Source of the DNA: Anodontia alba
Taxonomy: Eukaryota; Mollusca; Bivalvia; Lucinida; Lucinidae
Direction of reading: 5' to 3'
Assembly: GCA_964016985.1 (NCBI GenBank)
Contig: OZ024823.1
Coordinates: 125,182,924-125,246,923 of the forward strand
DNA length: 64,000 nt
A program made the translations under genes and the position numbers. Shown here piece after piece: positions 31,830 through 43,312 of this stretch (within the stretch, counting starts at the first letter, position 1; the number at the start of each line of letters is the position of its first letter). Under the pieces are notes generated by a model. That model was not told the origin of the DNA. It worked only from the letters and a program-made list of their open reading frames with translations, and made no database searches.

Positions 31830-32750
31830 ACAAACTACAAAATATTGGTACCACTTCATACTGATATTTTTGTACCATAACACACTGGTTTTGGACTGTC
31901 ATCCCTCAGCAAGATCACATGATTGCAAACAGATAATATAATCCTTCATAATATACGAACAAGATCAATTCACTTGTAGCAAGGACTTTCTTCTGTTGCT
32001 ATTTACCTATTTACTTTGTCCGTTCTGTTTTCGTAGAATTCCTTATCCGATGCTTTGGGAGGGCTACTTTACGGCCTTTTCCGGGGTACGCATCTTCAAT
32101 GCCATTTTAGTCAGTTCTTCAGTAATCTGTTTGCCTTTATCTTCATACTTGGGTCACAATTTCTCTAACTTGTAGCCCGCCATTGTTTATGGCCATTAGC
32201 TACTGTCCAAGGTTTCCTATCTTTCTTAATTTTATGGTTATTGATTGCATTTAGGCCAGTTCCATTGTAACTCCTAGGGATTCATATTTGGGCTACAGTG
32301 GCATCTGGGGGAGAGCAGGGGGAGCAAATTATCACTGTAAGATCATGGCCATGACCGTATATTGTGAAAGTATTGTCCCTCATGCTATATCCTATGCAGC
32401 ATATATGCCTAAATAAATCAGCTTACTCCTTTTGATGGGTATATTGTCAAGTCAGAGATCATAATAAACGGAATAAAATTTTAATTGCCAAATTTCTAAA
32501 ACAGGGGTAGCGGTATTGAAAAAATTTCGTAAAACATTTTCTAGGTGTCAGAGTTTAATTTATTAGAATCATCATGTCTAAGAACTACTGAAATTTGATA
32601 TTTATGCGGACTTTAGCTGCAAATTTAGATGGATTGTTGGTAATACCGTCTTTGGATGTAAATAAAAAGAGTGTATCTCCTTACAAAAAGATAGGTAACA
32701 ATATAATTGTCATGCAGCAAACGGTATACCCGTTTGTTAACAGTTTATAG
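31830..32750. other. No gene seen
   Basis: Nearly 1 kb without credible ORFs. CTTTGGGAGGGCTACTTTACGG near 32052 faintly resembles family F. Confidence 0.45.
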
Positions 32751-32751
32751 T

Positions 32752-33123
32752 TTATAACTTAATGCATGGCGGTGAAGCGGCATCCGACTGAATGAGGATT
32801 GCGTCCTCAATTTGTTTCAGAAGGTTGGTGCCTGACTGTATGGTTCCGCTGGTTTTCTTGCGCCCTAGCTTCAGACTGCCTATGAGCCCATTGCTTTCTT
32901 TCATCATATTGTTTGTAATTATATGTTTGTACTGTGATATTTCACTAGTGAGGTAGAGGACATCTCTCGGACCGAATACATTTATTGTTTTGTGCCTACT
33001 TTTGATACAGTGACTTTTGGAAACCTGACCGATGCAACTGTGGCCTTTCCTGGGAAACTTTTTTTTTATTTTCACGTAAATGAACTTGAAAAGCCGATAA
33101 TGCTTGTAGTCATTTAAAACCAA
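32752..33123 (-). CDS. Unrecognised 123-codon open frame
   Basis: Longest non-repetitive minus frame here. The N-terminal third is Lys-rich and basic. The middle has FGPRDVLYLTSEISQYKH, and the C-terminal part NLLKQIEDAILIQSDAAS could form a short helix. I recognise no family, signal peptide or membrane segment. There is no clear promoter or splice context. The DNA for the FGPRDVLYLTSE segment resembles a patch at 3.81-3.87 kb, so it may be repeat-derived. In AT-rich DNA this length can occur by chance. Confidence 0.25.
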   Translation of the reverse strand: MVLNDYKHYRLFKFIYVKIKKKFPRKGHSCIGQVSKSHCIKSRHKTINVFGPRDVLYLTSEISQYKHIITNNMMKESNGLIGSLKLGRKKTSGTIQSGTNLLKQIEDAILIQSDAASPPCIKL

Positions 33124-33227
33124 AACTAGGACAGAATTCTAAAAAGACGAGAAAAACGGCAACTTTAAGTAAAATAAGTTTAAATCAAATTGTGGAGCTA
33201 AGTATACACATCACACTCAAACACGTA

Positions 33228-33475
33228 CATCACTAAAACATACCTGTATAATTTTGACCCCCTTAAATCCTACTTTTATATTGTTTCTTATTTCTGCTCA
33301 AAAACATAGATTGCGGGTACTCGTAAGAACCGCCTCGGTGAGGCGGTTATAATGAGTACCCACAATCTATGCTTTGAGCAGAAATATGAAAATATCAGAA
33401 TTTTTATCTGAAAACTTTCAGGTTTCGGTGGTGGCATTTTTCAATATATATTTAAATAGGCATGTTTTCGTAATG
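33228..33475 (+). mobile_element. Family A foldback MITE, internal deletion
   Basis: 248 bp. The second half of the side hairpin (GGGGTTTACAGGGGTATAC) is deleted between TTTTATATTG and TTTCTTATTTC. The centre has a CGGTGAG loop. A flanks both ends. Confidence 0.9.
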
Positions 33476-33479
33476 ATGC

Positions 33480-34008
33480 CCTACCAACCGATTCGACGCA
33501 AATACATGTACAATGAGCTATCAATTAATCATTTTTATCAATATCTGAACAAACAAGTTTGATCATATAAGCTGAAATGTTGTTTTATCTGATGCAGTAT
33601 TATTACATGTTTTTGGTGACAGGAATGAGGCACTACTCTGATAGCCGTCAGTGTTCGCATATAGCATTATGATCCTTGTCTCAGACTGAGGCTCATATTG
33701 TAAAATTTTATTAGTGTTACATGAAGTTTCATGTACTGCTAAATTGGTTTAGCTCATTATTGTGCCATCCAGCTTTTCATTCTAGTACACTGTCTCCACA
33801 AGGTTGTTTAAATATTATGCGTGATTAACTAGTTCGCAGACGTTTGTCTTACAATTACGGGGCTGTACCAAGCGAAAACGTGTTTTAGATATCCGCATAA
33901 TGTCATCATCGCTTTATCTGTCCTTGTTGTATATTCTGCATTATTATTGATAATGAAAGCGAAAAGTGAAGCCCTGATTGCATACTTATTATAAATATTC
34001 GGACCCCA
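33480..34008. other. No gene seen
   Basis: AT-rich; no recognised repeat. Confidence 0.5.
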
Positions 34009-34012
34009 TTAA

Positions 34013-34215
34013 CCCATTTATGCCGTGTGTTATACGGGTGGTCTATTTGTAATAAAGGGGGTGTCTGGTAGTTATTATTATTATTATTATTATGTTTTAC
34101 AGGAATTCTTGTATTTACTGCAAACAGTGTAGATCCTGACCAGACGCCGCAGAATCTGATCTGGGTCTACACTGTTTGCCAATTTTCCTCTTATAGGACG
34201 CTATGCATGAATGGG
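34013..34215. mobile_element. Family B element, CCCATTTATGCC subtype, complete
   Basis: TTAA at 34009-34012 and 34216-34219 flank CCCATTTATGCCGTG and GCATGAATGGG. It has GGGGGTGTCTGGTAG, a (TTA)n patch, ATGTTTTACAGGAATTC and the foldback GCAAACAGTGTAGATCCTGA/GGGTCTACACTGTTTGCC. This is the reference copy for this subtype. Confidence 0.88.
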
Positions 34216-34299
34216 TTAAACGTTACCATACCGCTCCCAAAATTGAACAGATTCATTCGGCTGCCTACTAATTTGGCACAAATTAACAGGCAGCTGGTT

Positions 34300-34370
34300 G
34301 AGTGGCAAACATTGTCTGATCTGGGTCTACACAGTTTGCTCAGTCTGTCTGTCCGAATTCTTAGAATAAA
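34300..34370. repeat. Half of a family B core with CTGTCTGTCCGAAT tail
   Basis: GATCTGGGTCTACACAGTTTGCTCAG then TCTGTCTGTCCGAATTC; the same tail follows the hairpins at 27.1 and 30.4 kb. Confidence 0.5.
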
Positions 34371-34444
34371 TATAGTAAATCATACTGAAGCTCAGGTGTT
34401 TCTTGGCCTTCGCTTTCCGCATTTAACACCTTTGTTTGCATAGC

Positions 34445-35515
34445 GAAACCCATAGGATTTAATTGCTTGTCGATATTTAGAAGATAATATATTTGACACC
34501 AGATACAAACCACGATTGCAATAAAAATGATCTGCTGATAGTTTTGGGTCTCCAAAGAAAGTAAAGTACAACGTGATTTTTTGTACAGACACAAATTAGT
34601 GATTCTGAAGCTAACCGAAACCAGAAAGTAATGTGTGATTCGTCTGGAACCAAATAACTTGGGTGCGTTTTATTTAGACAATCAGCAATAAAATCACACG
34701 TTATACTGAACAGACATACTATGGCTGCTTGAACATGTTAATAACTGTATATGCTAGTTTTCATAGAAGAATAAAAAGGTGTCTAATTTGACCAGTTGTG
34801 CTTTGTTCTAAGAATTTCGGGGAGTTGATACACTGGCAGATTTTCCACCAATATTACTACCTTCATTGTACCTCATTAATATAGCTTGACTATATTAGAA
34901 ATCTCATTGTTCGAGAGCATATCACATGCAGGGTAATATTCTGTCAGGTTTACCAGCAATATTACCCTCGCAAGTAATGTTACCCTCTGGTAAAGTCATT
35001 GCTGTCAGTGCAGTGGCATTTGTAAGAATTCTGTATGAGTGTAATATGACAATTTGTAGCAAGTCCTCGGGTAATATTACCTGCCTTGGGTGAACAAATC
35101 ATCGTATTACTGTCGCACAAGGGCAATAATTGTATATTATATTTTGTGTTTCCATTGCTCTAAAAGCACTCCTTTTAGAATCCATATCTCTTCACTACAG
35201 CTACAGTTGGGACCAGACTATTTGCTCTGAGGTAAGAGCTGTTTGAGATAATAAGAGCTGTAATGTAAGGAGCATATAGCAAACTAAACCGATATTGCCT
35301 TCTTATATAGTTTGATAAAAGTAGATGTTTGAGTTATCAGTGTTTAAGATAACGAGAGTCAAATCATTTACCAGAGAGTTCTGAAGGTAGCAGCGATACT
35401 ATTAACATTTTACAGACCTTTATGACACCAGAGATCAATAGTTTTAGATATAAAGGTTAAACTGTGACGATCAAATCCATAAATCAAGTAAACGTTGCTG
35501 GAAACTGCTCAAAGT
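34445..35515. other. No gene; possible decayed family C
   Basis: TACAGTTGGGACCAGACTAT (35202) and AGATAACGAGAGTCAAATC (35348) could be decayed family C ends, but the match is loose. Nothing else is seen. Confidence 0.35.
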
Positions 35516-35519
35516 CAAC

Positions 35520-35700
35520 CATTTGAGTCATGTCATGGCCATTATAGCATAAGCGAAGAACAAATGCTCATCCGCACAGCCTCGCCAGAATCTAGGTTGT
35601 TCAGCCAAAACCTAGTAATGTGATCTCGCTAAGGGGCTGGGCATGCGCGTTTAGACGGAAAGCCTGAATAGACTTTTTCTCGCGGCAGGACTCATATGTT
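35520..35700. repeat. Divergent family E/G-like foldback
   Basis: AAGCGAAGAACAAATGCTCATCCGCACAGCCTCGCCAGAATC and, later, GGGCATGCGCGTTTAGACGG and TTTCTCGCGGCAGGACTCAT combine E-like and G-like motifs. Boundaries are unclear. Confidence 0.35.
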
Positions 35701-35704
35701 TTGG

Positions 35705-36307
35705 GGAGCTTGTAGAAAACTGTAACGTATATCTGTAGAGACGACGCTGGGAATATTGGATGACTCTTATAAGGTTCTAATAGCATAATGAAAAAAACGT
35801 AGTTTGTATCGCAGCTCTCGATAATAATGACTGTCCTGGAAAGTTCGAATGAGCTGTCATATCTGTTAAGTTCTATGTTTGTTTATTGCCAGCACAATTA
35901 ATGGTGTGGAAAATGAGTTATGATAAGCCAGAAAATGACGGATTTTATTGCTTTCGCATTATCTAACTGTTTCAGTGGATGATCACCAATAATATCCAAG
36001 TCAGCAATATGATGCTACTGTAGCACGCCATTAGAACATGCTTTTGTGGTGGCTTCAGTGTAATTATCTTTGTTTTTGTTACTGACTCGGCGTGACCCTC
36101 AAGTCAAATGTGACCCTTATATCAAATTGCACAGGGTACTCTGAGCCTTCATTGGCAGCATATGCGATATAAAGTTTTTTTTTCTTATGGTTAGCAACCA
36201 AAAATACATATCTATGGTTGACATATTACCACAAAAATGCCACCACATGGCATGATTGTAATAAATATCCACTAAAGCTCATTACTCTGTGTATTGCCTG
36301 TACTGCC
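35705..36307. other. No gene seen
   Basis: AT-rich DNA with no recognised feature. Confidence 0.5.
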
Positions 36308-36584
36308 CATCACGAAAACATGCCTATATAATTTTGACCCCCTTAAACCCCACTTTTATATAGTAAAACTAGGGTTTACAGGGCTATACATTATTTTCTT
36401 ATTTCTGCTCTAAAATATAGATTTTGGGTACTGTTAGAACCGCCTCGTCGAGGCGGTTCTAACAAGTACCCACAATCTATATTCTGAGCAGAAATATGAA
36501 AAATATCAGATTTTTTCATCTGAAAATTTTCATTTTTAGGTGATAAAATTTTCAGTATGTTTGAATAGGCGTGTTTTCGTAATG
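36308..36584 (+). mobile_element. Family A foldback MITE
   Basis: 277 bp with a CGTCGAG loop. C flanks both ends. The outer flanks TACTGCC and GGCAGTA are also inverted copies, which may be chance. Confidence 0.92.
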
Positions 36585-36876
36585 CAGGGCAGTATCGGTA
36601 ATCCGCACTTGCTTTAATTATCCTCATAAACAGTCCCAAATTTAACAACTGAAGATTCAATGGATTCTAAGTCCTGACCCTGTACCAGAAGTCTTGTGCT
36701 AGAACCTACTCTTTTGTGCACTAGCAGATTGTATTTACTCTGACTTTCAGTGTGCCGTCGAGTCATGATCAGAGTCTATATTGATCCACATGTTAATTAG
36801 GACCCCTCTTTAGACAGTACCATTGCGTATAGCTAGAACTGCATAACTAAAGGCGGGGGTTGGATATCCATAAATA

Positions 36877-37236
36877 CAATATAATCTCAATAGCGCGAAC
36901 ATCTTTGGAATTATGGGAATTTGTTCGAGATATGGGAAGTTCGAGCCACTGAGGGTTAATCATGGCACCAGATCAGGAAGCAAATGACAATATTTTAGGG
37001 AAATCTTTTCGATCTTCTACACAATAATTGAATGTAGAGTGTACTCATTACAATCGCCTCGATAAGGCGATTCCTATTAGTACACACAACATACAATTAT
37101 ATGATAAATAATAAGAAAATTTCTCTAAATATATGTTCTTTGGAGCTATCGGAAGAATTTCGTAGGTAGACAAAAATGAGTTCGAATTAGCCATGGTAAA
37201 CGAGCCATCGGTGTTCTACCTATTGAGGTTCGACTG
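36877..37236. mobile_element. Family C MITE carrying the family A-like core
   Basis: TA at 36875-36876 and 37237-37238. The left end has drifted (CAATATAATCTCAATAGCGC) and the right end is CTATTGAGGTTCGACTG. The centre GTACTCATTACAATCGCC/GGCGATTCCTATTAGTAC with AAATAATAAGAAAA parallels the copy at 21.87 kb. Confidence 0.8.
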
Positions 37237-37339
37237 TAGTGAGAAAGTTCTCCAGGAAGAGCCTCACTCGCATTTAATAGCTAGCCAGTGAAACAATCTG
37301 ACTTTCAGCGGTCATGTTACAATCAAACGGAAGAAAAAA

Positions 37340-37900
37340 CAAACAGTCCCTCTTTCCACACAGGGGGTTCAAGTCATTTTACTGGCACCAAAACCTCACC
37401 CTCAGTTAAAATATTTTGCACAGTACAAACGGAAATAAAACTGTGAAACGATAATACCCACCTCTGTTTTGTAGCGGGCAGACAACTCTTGAATAAATGA
37501 TGACATTTGCCCATAAGCAATCCAGAACCAGATCTTTATAATATGAAGGCACATCGATTTTACGGGGCCACAACCCACGCCCTTAGTTATGCCGTGGTAT
37601 ACACAAGAAATTTGTTCAGTACGCATGAAGGGTTCCTAACTCATCAGCGCAACATCTCCAAGAACATAAAAATCTAACGAATACAAAGATGAAACAACGA
37701 TGAGCACTCGACAGCAAGAAATAACTGAAATGCTGAAGCAAAAGAAAACCAAAAGTCGGACTCCGGTGGGCCCGACCAGAGCCAGAGCATCAGGCACCAA
37801 CCGACTTACTTAAAATTCTTTACACCGGCGCCGTCATAGAGTGTGAGGCCCGACCCGCCGACGTGCAACGAAAGAGGGAAGCATACTTATAAACCGTGAT
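37340..37900. other. Unassigned GC-mixed stretch
   Basis: Contains CGGACTCCGGTGGGCCCGACC and GCCCGACCCGCCGACGTGC, GC-rich patches at 37755-37865 that contrast with the surroundings. A 74-codon minus frame at 37402-37626 lacks a domain. Possibly an old retroposon. Confidence 0.3.
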
Positions 37901-38230
37901 TGAGCTAACTCCATGTATGCAGTCTGTCGTATTACATTTACCTTGTGCCCAATCTTTATATATAGAAGCATGATTATGCGAAATTGAGTGCTAAAATCAG
38001 TGCAAGCATATATTTTCTAAATTTATATATTGAGTCACCATAAAATTCAGGTTCTGATAGGTCTTGTTGCCGAAGTTTGATGAAAATTCATTGACATTTA
38101 TTTAAGTTATCTTCAGGAAACGAACATACGGACGTACGGCGAGAAGCCATTTGCCCACTAATATCCCAAACTACTTACCCTTGATACACATGTGCACGCA
38201 AGATTTGAATAAAATCCATAAAACAAACTA

Positions 38231-38407
38231 CAGTCAAACCTGTGTTAAGCAAGCACCTATGGGAAAGCCAAAAACTGGTTGCTTAAGACAGGTGCTTGCT
38301 TAATACAGGTAGATTTTCACTTCTTTGCCTTTAATGGGATCTCATATAGTGGCCTTTAAAGGCAGGTGATTGCTTAATACAGGAGGCCTTTCTGACAGGT
38401 TTGACTG
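38231..38407. mobile_element. Short family C MITE, intact TA duplication
   Basis: TA at 38229-38230 and 38408-38409 flank CAGTCAAACCTGTGTTAAGC and CTGACAGGTTTGACTG. Internal repeats of GGTGCTTGCTTAATACAGG and GGTGATTGCTTAATACAGG. 177 bp. Confidence 0.88.
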
Positions 38408-38581
38408 TATTCAAGTTAAACAGCGGAAGTCAAGTACTGACAGACGGACAAGCGGATGGACGGGCGCACGGACGGGAAAACATAATACCACTATCATGCG
38501 GCGGGCATAAAATATGGGCAGCAAGTTAAGGTGACGACAGTGCTAGCATCAAAACAAGGAAACATCGCGCACGAAAACAAA

Positions 38582-38830
38582 TCAGCAAGCAAAGTGGTCA
38601 ACTGTACAGCGCATGATTATTATGCTGCTAGAACTAGAACAGGACTTATTTTGCAGCAAGGGGCCACAAAGTTTTAAGTATAGAACAAAAAAAGACCACT
38701 GCCATAACAATATAAATGATATTACACAGGATAAGACACACTCACGAAACACAGCCTTCCCGGAACATCGAAAGAAGACGACAAAATTAACTATCAATGA
38801 CAGGACACTACGACAAAGATGAAATAACCG
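38582..38830 (-). repeat. Family F-like repeat, minus strand
   Basis: On the minus strand CGATGTTCCGGGAAGGCTGTG and TGAGTGTGTCTTATCCTGTG follow a T-rich start, echoing the 3' part of F. Confidence 0.4.
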
Positions 38831-38843
38831 ATTTACAAACAAT

Positions 38844-38872
38844 CACTACGAAAACACATCTATTCAAATATA
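38844..38872 (-). mobile_element. Family A terminal fragment
   Basis: Only CACTACGAAAACACATCTAT and TCAAATATAC remain. Confidence 0.7.
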
Positions 38873-38939
38873 CGAACTGTCGTCGTGCAACTAAAGAGGA
38901 AAGCAAAGGTACCAACCATAATTAAGTTAAAAAACCTAG

Positions 38940-39300
38940 TACTGCTTTTAAACCCGAGACAGTTTGTTGTTGACCGTTGCAAGGCGGTTTTGCTGTTGTA
39001 ACTTCCCATGTCTTCCCCGTTCTGTGTTGGGAAAATAGTTGTTTTGGGTTGTCATTTCATGCCAGTAAATCCTAATTCGGTGCCTTTGGAAAGTACTATT
39101 TTCCGTGCGTGTAGCAGCATTTCCAGGGTATTTAAACTGCTGATTAGAGCCTGCTGTTTTGATATGCCGCTTGATTCATTTTGTCACCAATTCTAAATTT
39201 CTATGTCGCCCTTTCGTTGCTATTGCTTTATTTGCTATTTGTTCTGTGATCGTCTGCTGGTAGAATTCCATTCTTCTTTGCCAGGACGACAAGAATATCA
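38940..39300 (+). repeat. Family F repeat
   Basis: GTTGACCGTTGCAAGGCGG near 38971, CTTCCCCGTTCTGTGTTGGG and GGTGCCTTTGGAAAG keep the F order, with divergence. Confidence 0.4.
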
Positions 39301-39469
39301 TTCGTTGTGTATTTGATGTCCTATAATCGCTTTTAAAATACACATGTATATCCGAAATCCAGCCGTTAAAAGAGTGACAAAATGACGTTCCAAACGCATT
39401 TTAATCTAAATGTCATTTATAGTAACCTAATAAATGCATACGCACCCAGTCTCCTTTTCTAACAAATGA

Positions 39470-39640
39470 GCCGCAACGTGAGAAAACATACATTCTGACT
39501 AGTGTGCTTAGTAAAGATTTAGATCAGCCTGCGCATTCTCGTTGTTTGATCAGAACCTTAACTAGGCACATTTTAGATAGCTAAAGATGAAAAGTTTCTT
39601 CATGCGGGCTGGCAGGCTGATTTAAGTCTTCGTTGGGTAC
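39470..39640. repeat. Family E foldback
   Basis: GAGCCGCAACGTGAGAAAAC opens it, with TTAGATCAGCCTGCGCATTC, GTTTGATCAGAACC and GGCAGGCTGATTTAAGTCTTCG. Confidence 0.65.
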
Positions 39641-39696
39641 GATTGTTTCACGTTGCTGTCCAAATGGATCCATTTGAGCAGCAACGTGAAACAATC
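39641..39696. repeat. 56-bp palindrome
   Basis: GATTGTTTCACGTTGCTG (39641-39658) and CAGCAACGTGAAACAATC (39679-39696) are perfect inverted copies. The centre CAAATGGATCCATTTG is itself a perfect 16-bp palindrome. Only the two bases on each side of the centre fail to pair. Confidence 0.92.
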
Positions 39697-39939
39697 TTAC
39701 CCCATGAAGACCACGTCCATTATGTGGACAAGTCAGTATAGTATTTACTTTACTGGCTTTTGAAGGGATATGCGCTATTAGAGGGATTTTGCAGAATTTT
39801 GCAGTTAATAAGCCAGCTTTTAGTTGTGTTTGTATTTCTAGCAACATCACTAACTGAGTGTATAAATCTTAATGCGGTTAATCACCAAACCGTGTAATTT
39901 GCTATATTATATTGTAACACTATCATGGCTTACATAACT

Positions 39940-40146
39940 ACAAGTATAGATACAAGGGGTAAAATGATAAATGCTTTACTTACATCTACACACTCACACA
40001 CAAATGGTGTAGGTACTCGTTAGAAGTTCCTCTGTGAGTACCCACAAGAAACGACGCATACCAAGATATTTTGTAAAATAATTACTCTTTAAAGAGCTAT
40101 GGCCAAATATTATACATTTGACACACTAGGCGTGTTAATGTAATGC
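39940..40146 (+). mobile_element. Relic of a family A-like element
   Basis: GGTACTCGTTAGAAGTTCC/TGAGTACCCAC is the central palindrome with most of the loop lost, and ACTAGGCGTGTTAATGTAATG at 40126-40145 is the terminal repeat. Confidence 0.6.
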
Positions 40147-40149
40147 ATG

Positions 40150-41165
40150 CTAACGACATTCGTTTCCAATGAAAAACACAAGTAGAGCCATTAAATAGGG
40201 GAAAACAAAAATCCACTAATCCTAAAACATGTTGAAAGTGGCATACAAATAAGTCCTCACGACACATGCGGGCAGCCAAGACCCAGACCAGCACGCCCCA
40301 CCTCACAGCATAAACACGACATTCTTTACCTGTCTGTTAATTCTACCTTTATGGATTGATTATGCAAGTGGTCATTACAGGACATTACTATACCAAAGGA
40401 CCATGCGCATTCTGATCTTTATTTTATTTCTTCCCATATGCGATTCTTTTCCAACTTTTGAGTTATAGGCACTAGCAATATGGTAGAGATGAAGTTGTCA
40501 ACGATCAGAGCAAAACCCATCTGTTAATTGTTTAACATTTTATAAATATAAACTTCTATAATATATTATTTGCACACATACGTTCGTCGACTAAATATGT
40601 TTAATGACCCCTAAGAGTCCATAAGAAATATACGTTACTAACTTCTTCGCTTACGTGGTCTGGTGATTATTTGAAAGTGACAACTATAAATTTTAACAAA
40701 CGAACCAACGATAAATATAAAATACATAAATTGGCATTCTGAACTAGAACGTGTCATGATTTATTGATGAATAATACCAGATGAGCTGCTATTTTCCAAC
40801 ACATTCTATTTCTAATTCCTTCAGAAAATCCAATTACCTGAGCATGTTTTAATGCATGTCTGGGATATTAAATCGAAATAACTGAGTGTGAAATGTCATT
40901 AATGTAAAAGTTTTCTGTGTGAAGGATACGCAACCAATAATTTGGCATTAATGAGCATATTTGTTTACTAATGAACTATATGACTGTTCAGTATGACACC
41001 AAGTCGTTATGTTTACACCGAACATCTGATCACTTACTTTTTTGCATTGACTGCACTTTGATATATCAAAAACGAATGTGTGGCTAGGAATACATGGAAG
41101 GGCTTGGTGTTATACAGACAGAAGTTTGCAGTATATGCACGGTAATAATTTTGTATCTTTCCTAG
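40150..41165. other. No gene seen
   Basis: AT-rich. No credible ORF or recognised repeat. A T run of about 26 at 41173-41197 abuts the next element. Confidence 0.5.
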
Positions 41166-41206
41166 CTATAGTGTTTTTTTTTTTTTTTTTTTTTTTTCAG
41201 AAATAT

Positions 41207-41490
41207 CATCACGAAAACATGCCAATATAATTTTGACCCCCTTAAACCCCACTTTTATATAGTAAAACTGCGATTTACAGGCCTGGGGTATACATTATTT
41301 TTTTTTATTTCTACTCAAAAGCATAGATTGTTGGTACTGGTTAGAACCGCATCGTTGAGGTGGTTCTAACGAGTACCCACAATCCATGTTTTGAGCAGAA
41401 ATAAGAAAAATATTAGAATTTTTTATCTGAAAATTTTCATTTTTGGTGGTAAAATTTTCAGTATATTTGAATAGGCGTGTTTTCGTAATG
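41207..41490 (+). mobile_element. Family A foldback MITE, first unit of a tandem
   Basis: 284 bp with weakened arms (CCGCATCGTTGAGGTGG) and a small insertion in the side hairpin. T flanks both ends, although on the right the base belongs to the abutting unit. Confidence 0.9.
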
Positions 41491-41677
41491 TTATTTCTGC
41501 TGAAAACATAGATTGTTGGTTATTTGTTAGAACCGCCTCGGTGAGGCGGTTCTAACGGGTACCCACAATCTATGTTATGAGCAGAAATATGAAAAAAATT
41601 CAGAAGTTTCATCTGAAAACTTTCAATTTTTGGTGGTGAAATTTTCAATATATTTGAATAGGCGTGTTTTCGTAATG
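41491..41677 (+). mobile_element. Family A half-unit in direct tandem
   Basis: Begins at TTATTTCTGCTGAAAACATAG, directly after the GTAATG end of the preceding unit, and runs through a new central palindrome (CGGTGAG loop) to a second GTGTTTTCGTAATG. The first third of the element is missing. Confidence 0.9.
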
Positions 41678-41679
41678 AC

Positions 41680-42470
41680 CGATTAAAATGACAGAAAAGA
41701 TAGTTTGTAGGAAGATTGCAGCACGCACATCTGTGGATATTTATGAGAATATGATACTGAAACGAAACAACAATATATCAGATAAGCACAGACAATCTAA
41801 ACTAAATTCCAACGGATTTGCATTTGATAATTTTAATGGAGATGAGAACTAAATATTAGGCAATTAATATTGGAATATGCACATCTCTGTCGATACAACT
41901 GATTTGCTTTAAATAACAAATGTTTGATAGGACCACCCACGATTATTTGCTGTTATTTATTATTTACTTAGCTCTCATTGATATTCTATATTGCAGGTTT
42001 ATACGCTACATTGTTTGCATGCGCAACGCACTGACGGATCGGTTGTCATCCTTATAAGATGAGTCGGTACATGTTATGCACAGTGCTACATGTGGAATGC
42101 TTTGAAAATGCTTCAGCGATCTGAAAAGTCTCAGGGAGAAAATGTTCTATGGCATTTTAATGATTGTGGCATTTTCTGGGTCTCGTTTTAAAAGAGGGTC
42201 CAAGGGAGCATTGAATATGATTCCAACTTGACCTAATCTATAAATAAAGTCATTATTATTATTATTGACAACAGTAATGGTAGTAATGGCATATCTTCAC
42301 TTACTATTTTCAGCTTTAATGCTAGCACTGCGAGCATGGGTTTGGGTCCTACCCGCGGTGTAGTTCGTCTACTGCTTGTACGGCTTTTTGCACAAAACAT
42401 TTACCACGGAATTCTACTCATGCTGCATGCAATTGTGTATATAATGCGTCGACAATGTTGAAGGGTACTT
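41680..42470. other. No gene seen
   Basis: AT-rich; no recognised repeat. A TATTATTATTATTG patch lies near 42253. Confidence 0.5.
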
Positions 42471-42480
42471 TAGAAAACAA

Positions 42481-42513
<33 letters not shown>
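42481..42513. repeat. (AAT)n microsatellite
   Basis: About eleven AAT units; an A-rich tract follows at 42601-42632. Confidence 0.95.
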
Positions 42514-42515
<2 letters not shown>

Positions 42516-42792
42516 GTACCGACAAATACGGCATACATGGCCATGCCGTTTTCTATGTCTTGCCAAGTACTGATACTGCAAAATGGTAAGCCTACAGAAA
42601 TAAAAAAAAAAAAAAAAATAAAAAAAGAAAAAGAAAAGTCTGAAGATTCCCCGCCCGCTCCCCATCCACACACAAACAAATAGCGTTCGTGACAATCACT
42701 CCAATATATAGAATTATCCCGAATTATTGAACATTTCAGGGTCAATTTTAGCTAGTATCTATAAATTACAGATATGTGCACATTATCATTTG

Positions 42793-43312
42793 AGTCACCT
42801 CATGACAAAATCAACCGAATGGCATGTGCGTCCAAGGAAGCCTCAGGACAGCCTGTTCATCCGCCCAGTCTGATCAAAGTCTTCGCTCTCCGTATAAAGA
42901 AAGCTTGGGTCCTTAGCTACATCATTATGAGAACATGCCTATTCAAATATATAGCAAAAATTAACTCCAAAAATTGAAAATTTTCAGATAAAAAAACACT
43001 AATATTTTTCTTATTTCTGCTCAAAACATAGATTGTGGTACTCGTTAGAACCGTCTCGGCGAGGCGGTTCTAACGAGTACCAACAATCTATGTTTTTGAG
43101 CAGCAATAAGAAAATAATGTATACCCCTGTAAACCCCAGTTTTACTATATGAAAGTGGGGTTTGAGGGGGTAAAAATTATATAGGTATGTTTTTGTGATG
43201 TAGTAAGCCCACAGCGAAAAATCTGATCAGACTGGGCGGATACCCAGGCTGATCAGTACCTTTGCTGGCCGCACATCCATTTTGTTGGGTTTTGTCATGC
43301 GGTGGCTCATTT
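42793..43312. repeat. Family E foldback split by family A
   Basis: The left half (42793-42922) has CATGACAAAATCAACCGAATGG and GCTTGGGTCCTTAGCTAC. The right half (43201-43312) has GATCAGACTGGGCGGATACC and GTTTTGTCATGCGGTGGCTC. Together they match the 29.08 kb copy in inverted orientation, apart from the family A insertion. Confidence 0.8.
42923..43200 (-). mobile_element. Family A foldback MITE inside family E
   Basis: 278 bp with loop CGGCGAG and a lost G in one arm (GTGGTACTCG). T flanks both ends. Confidence 0.93.

Noticed and set aside
35202..35366. Possible family C element (TACAGTTGGG ... GAGAGTCAAATC)
   Set aside because: Ends match only loosely and TA is not clear on the right.
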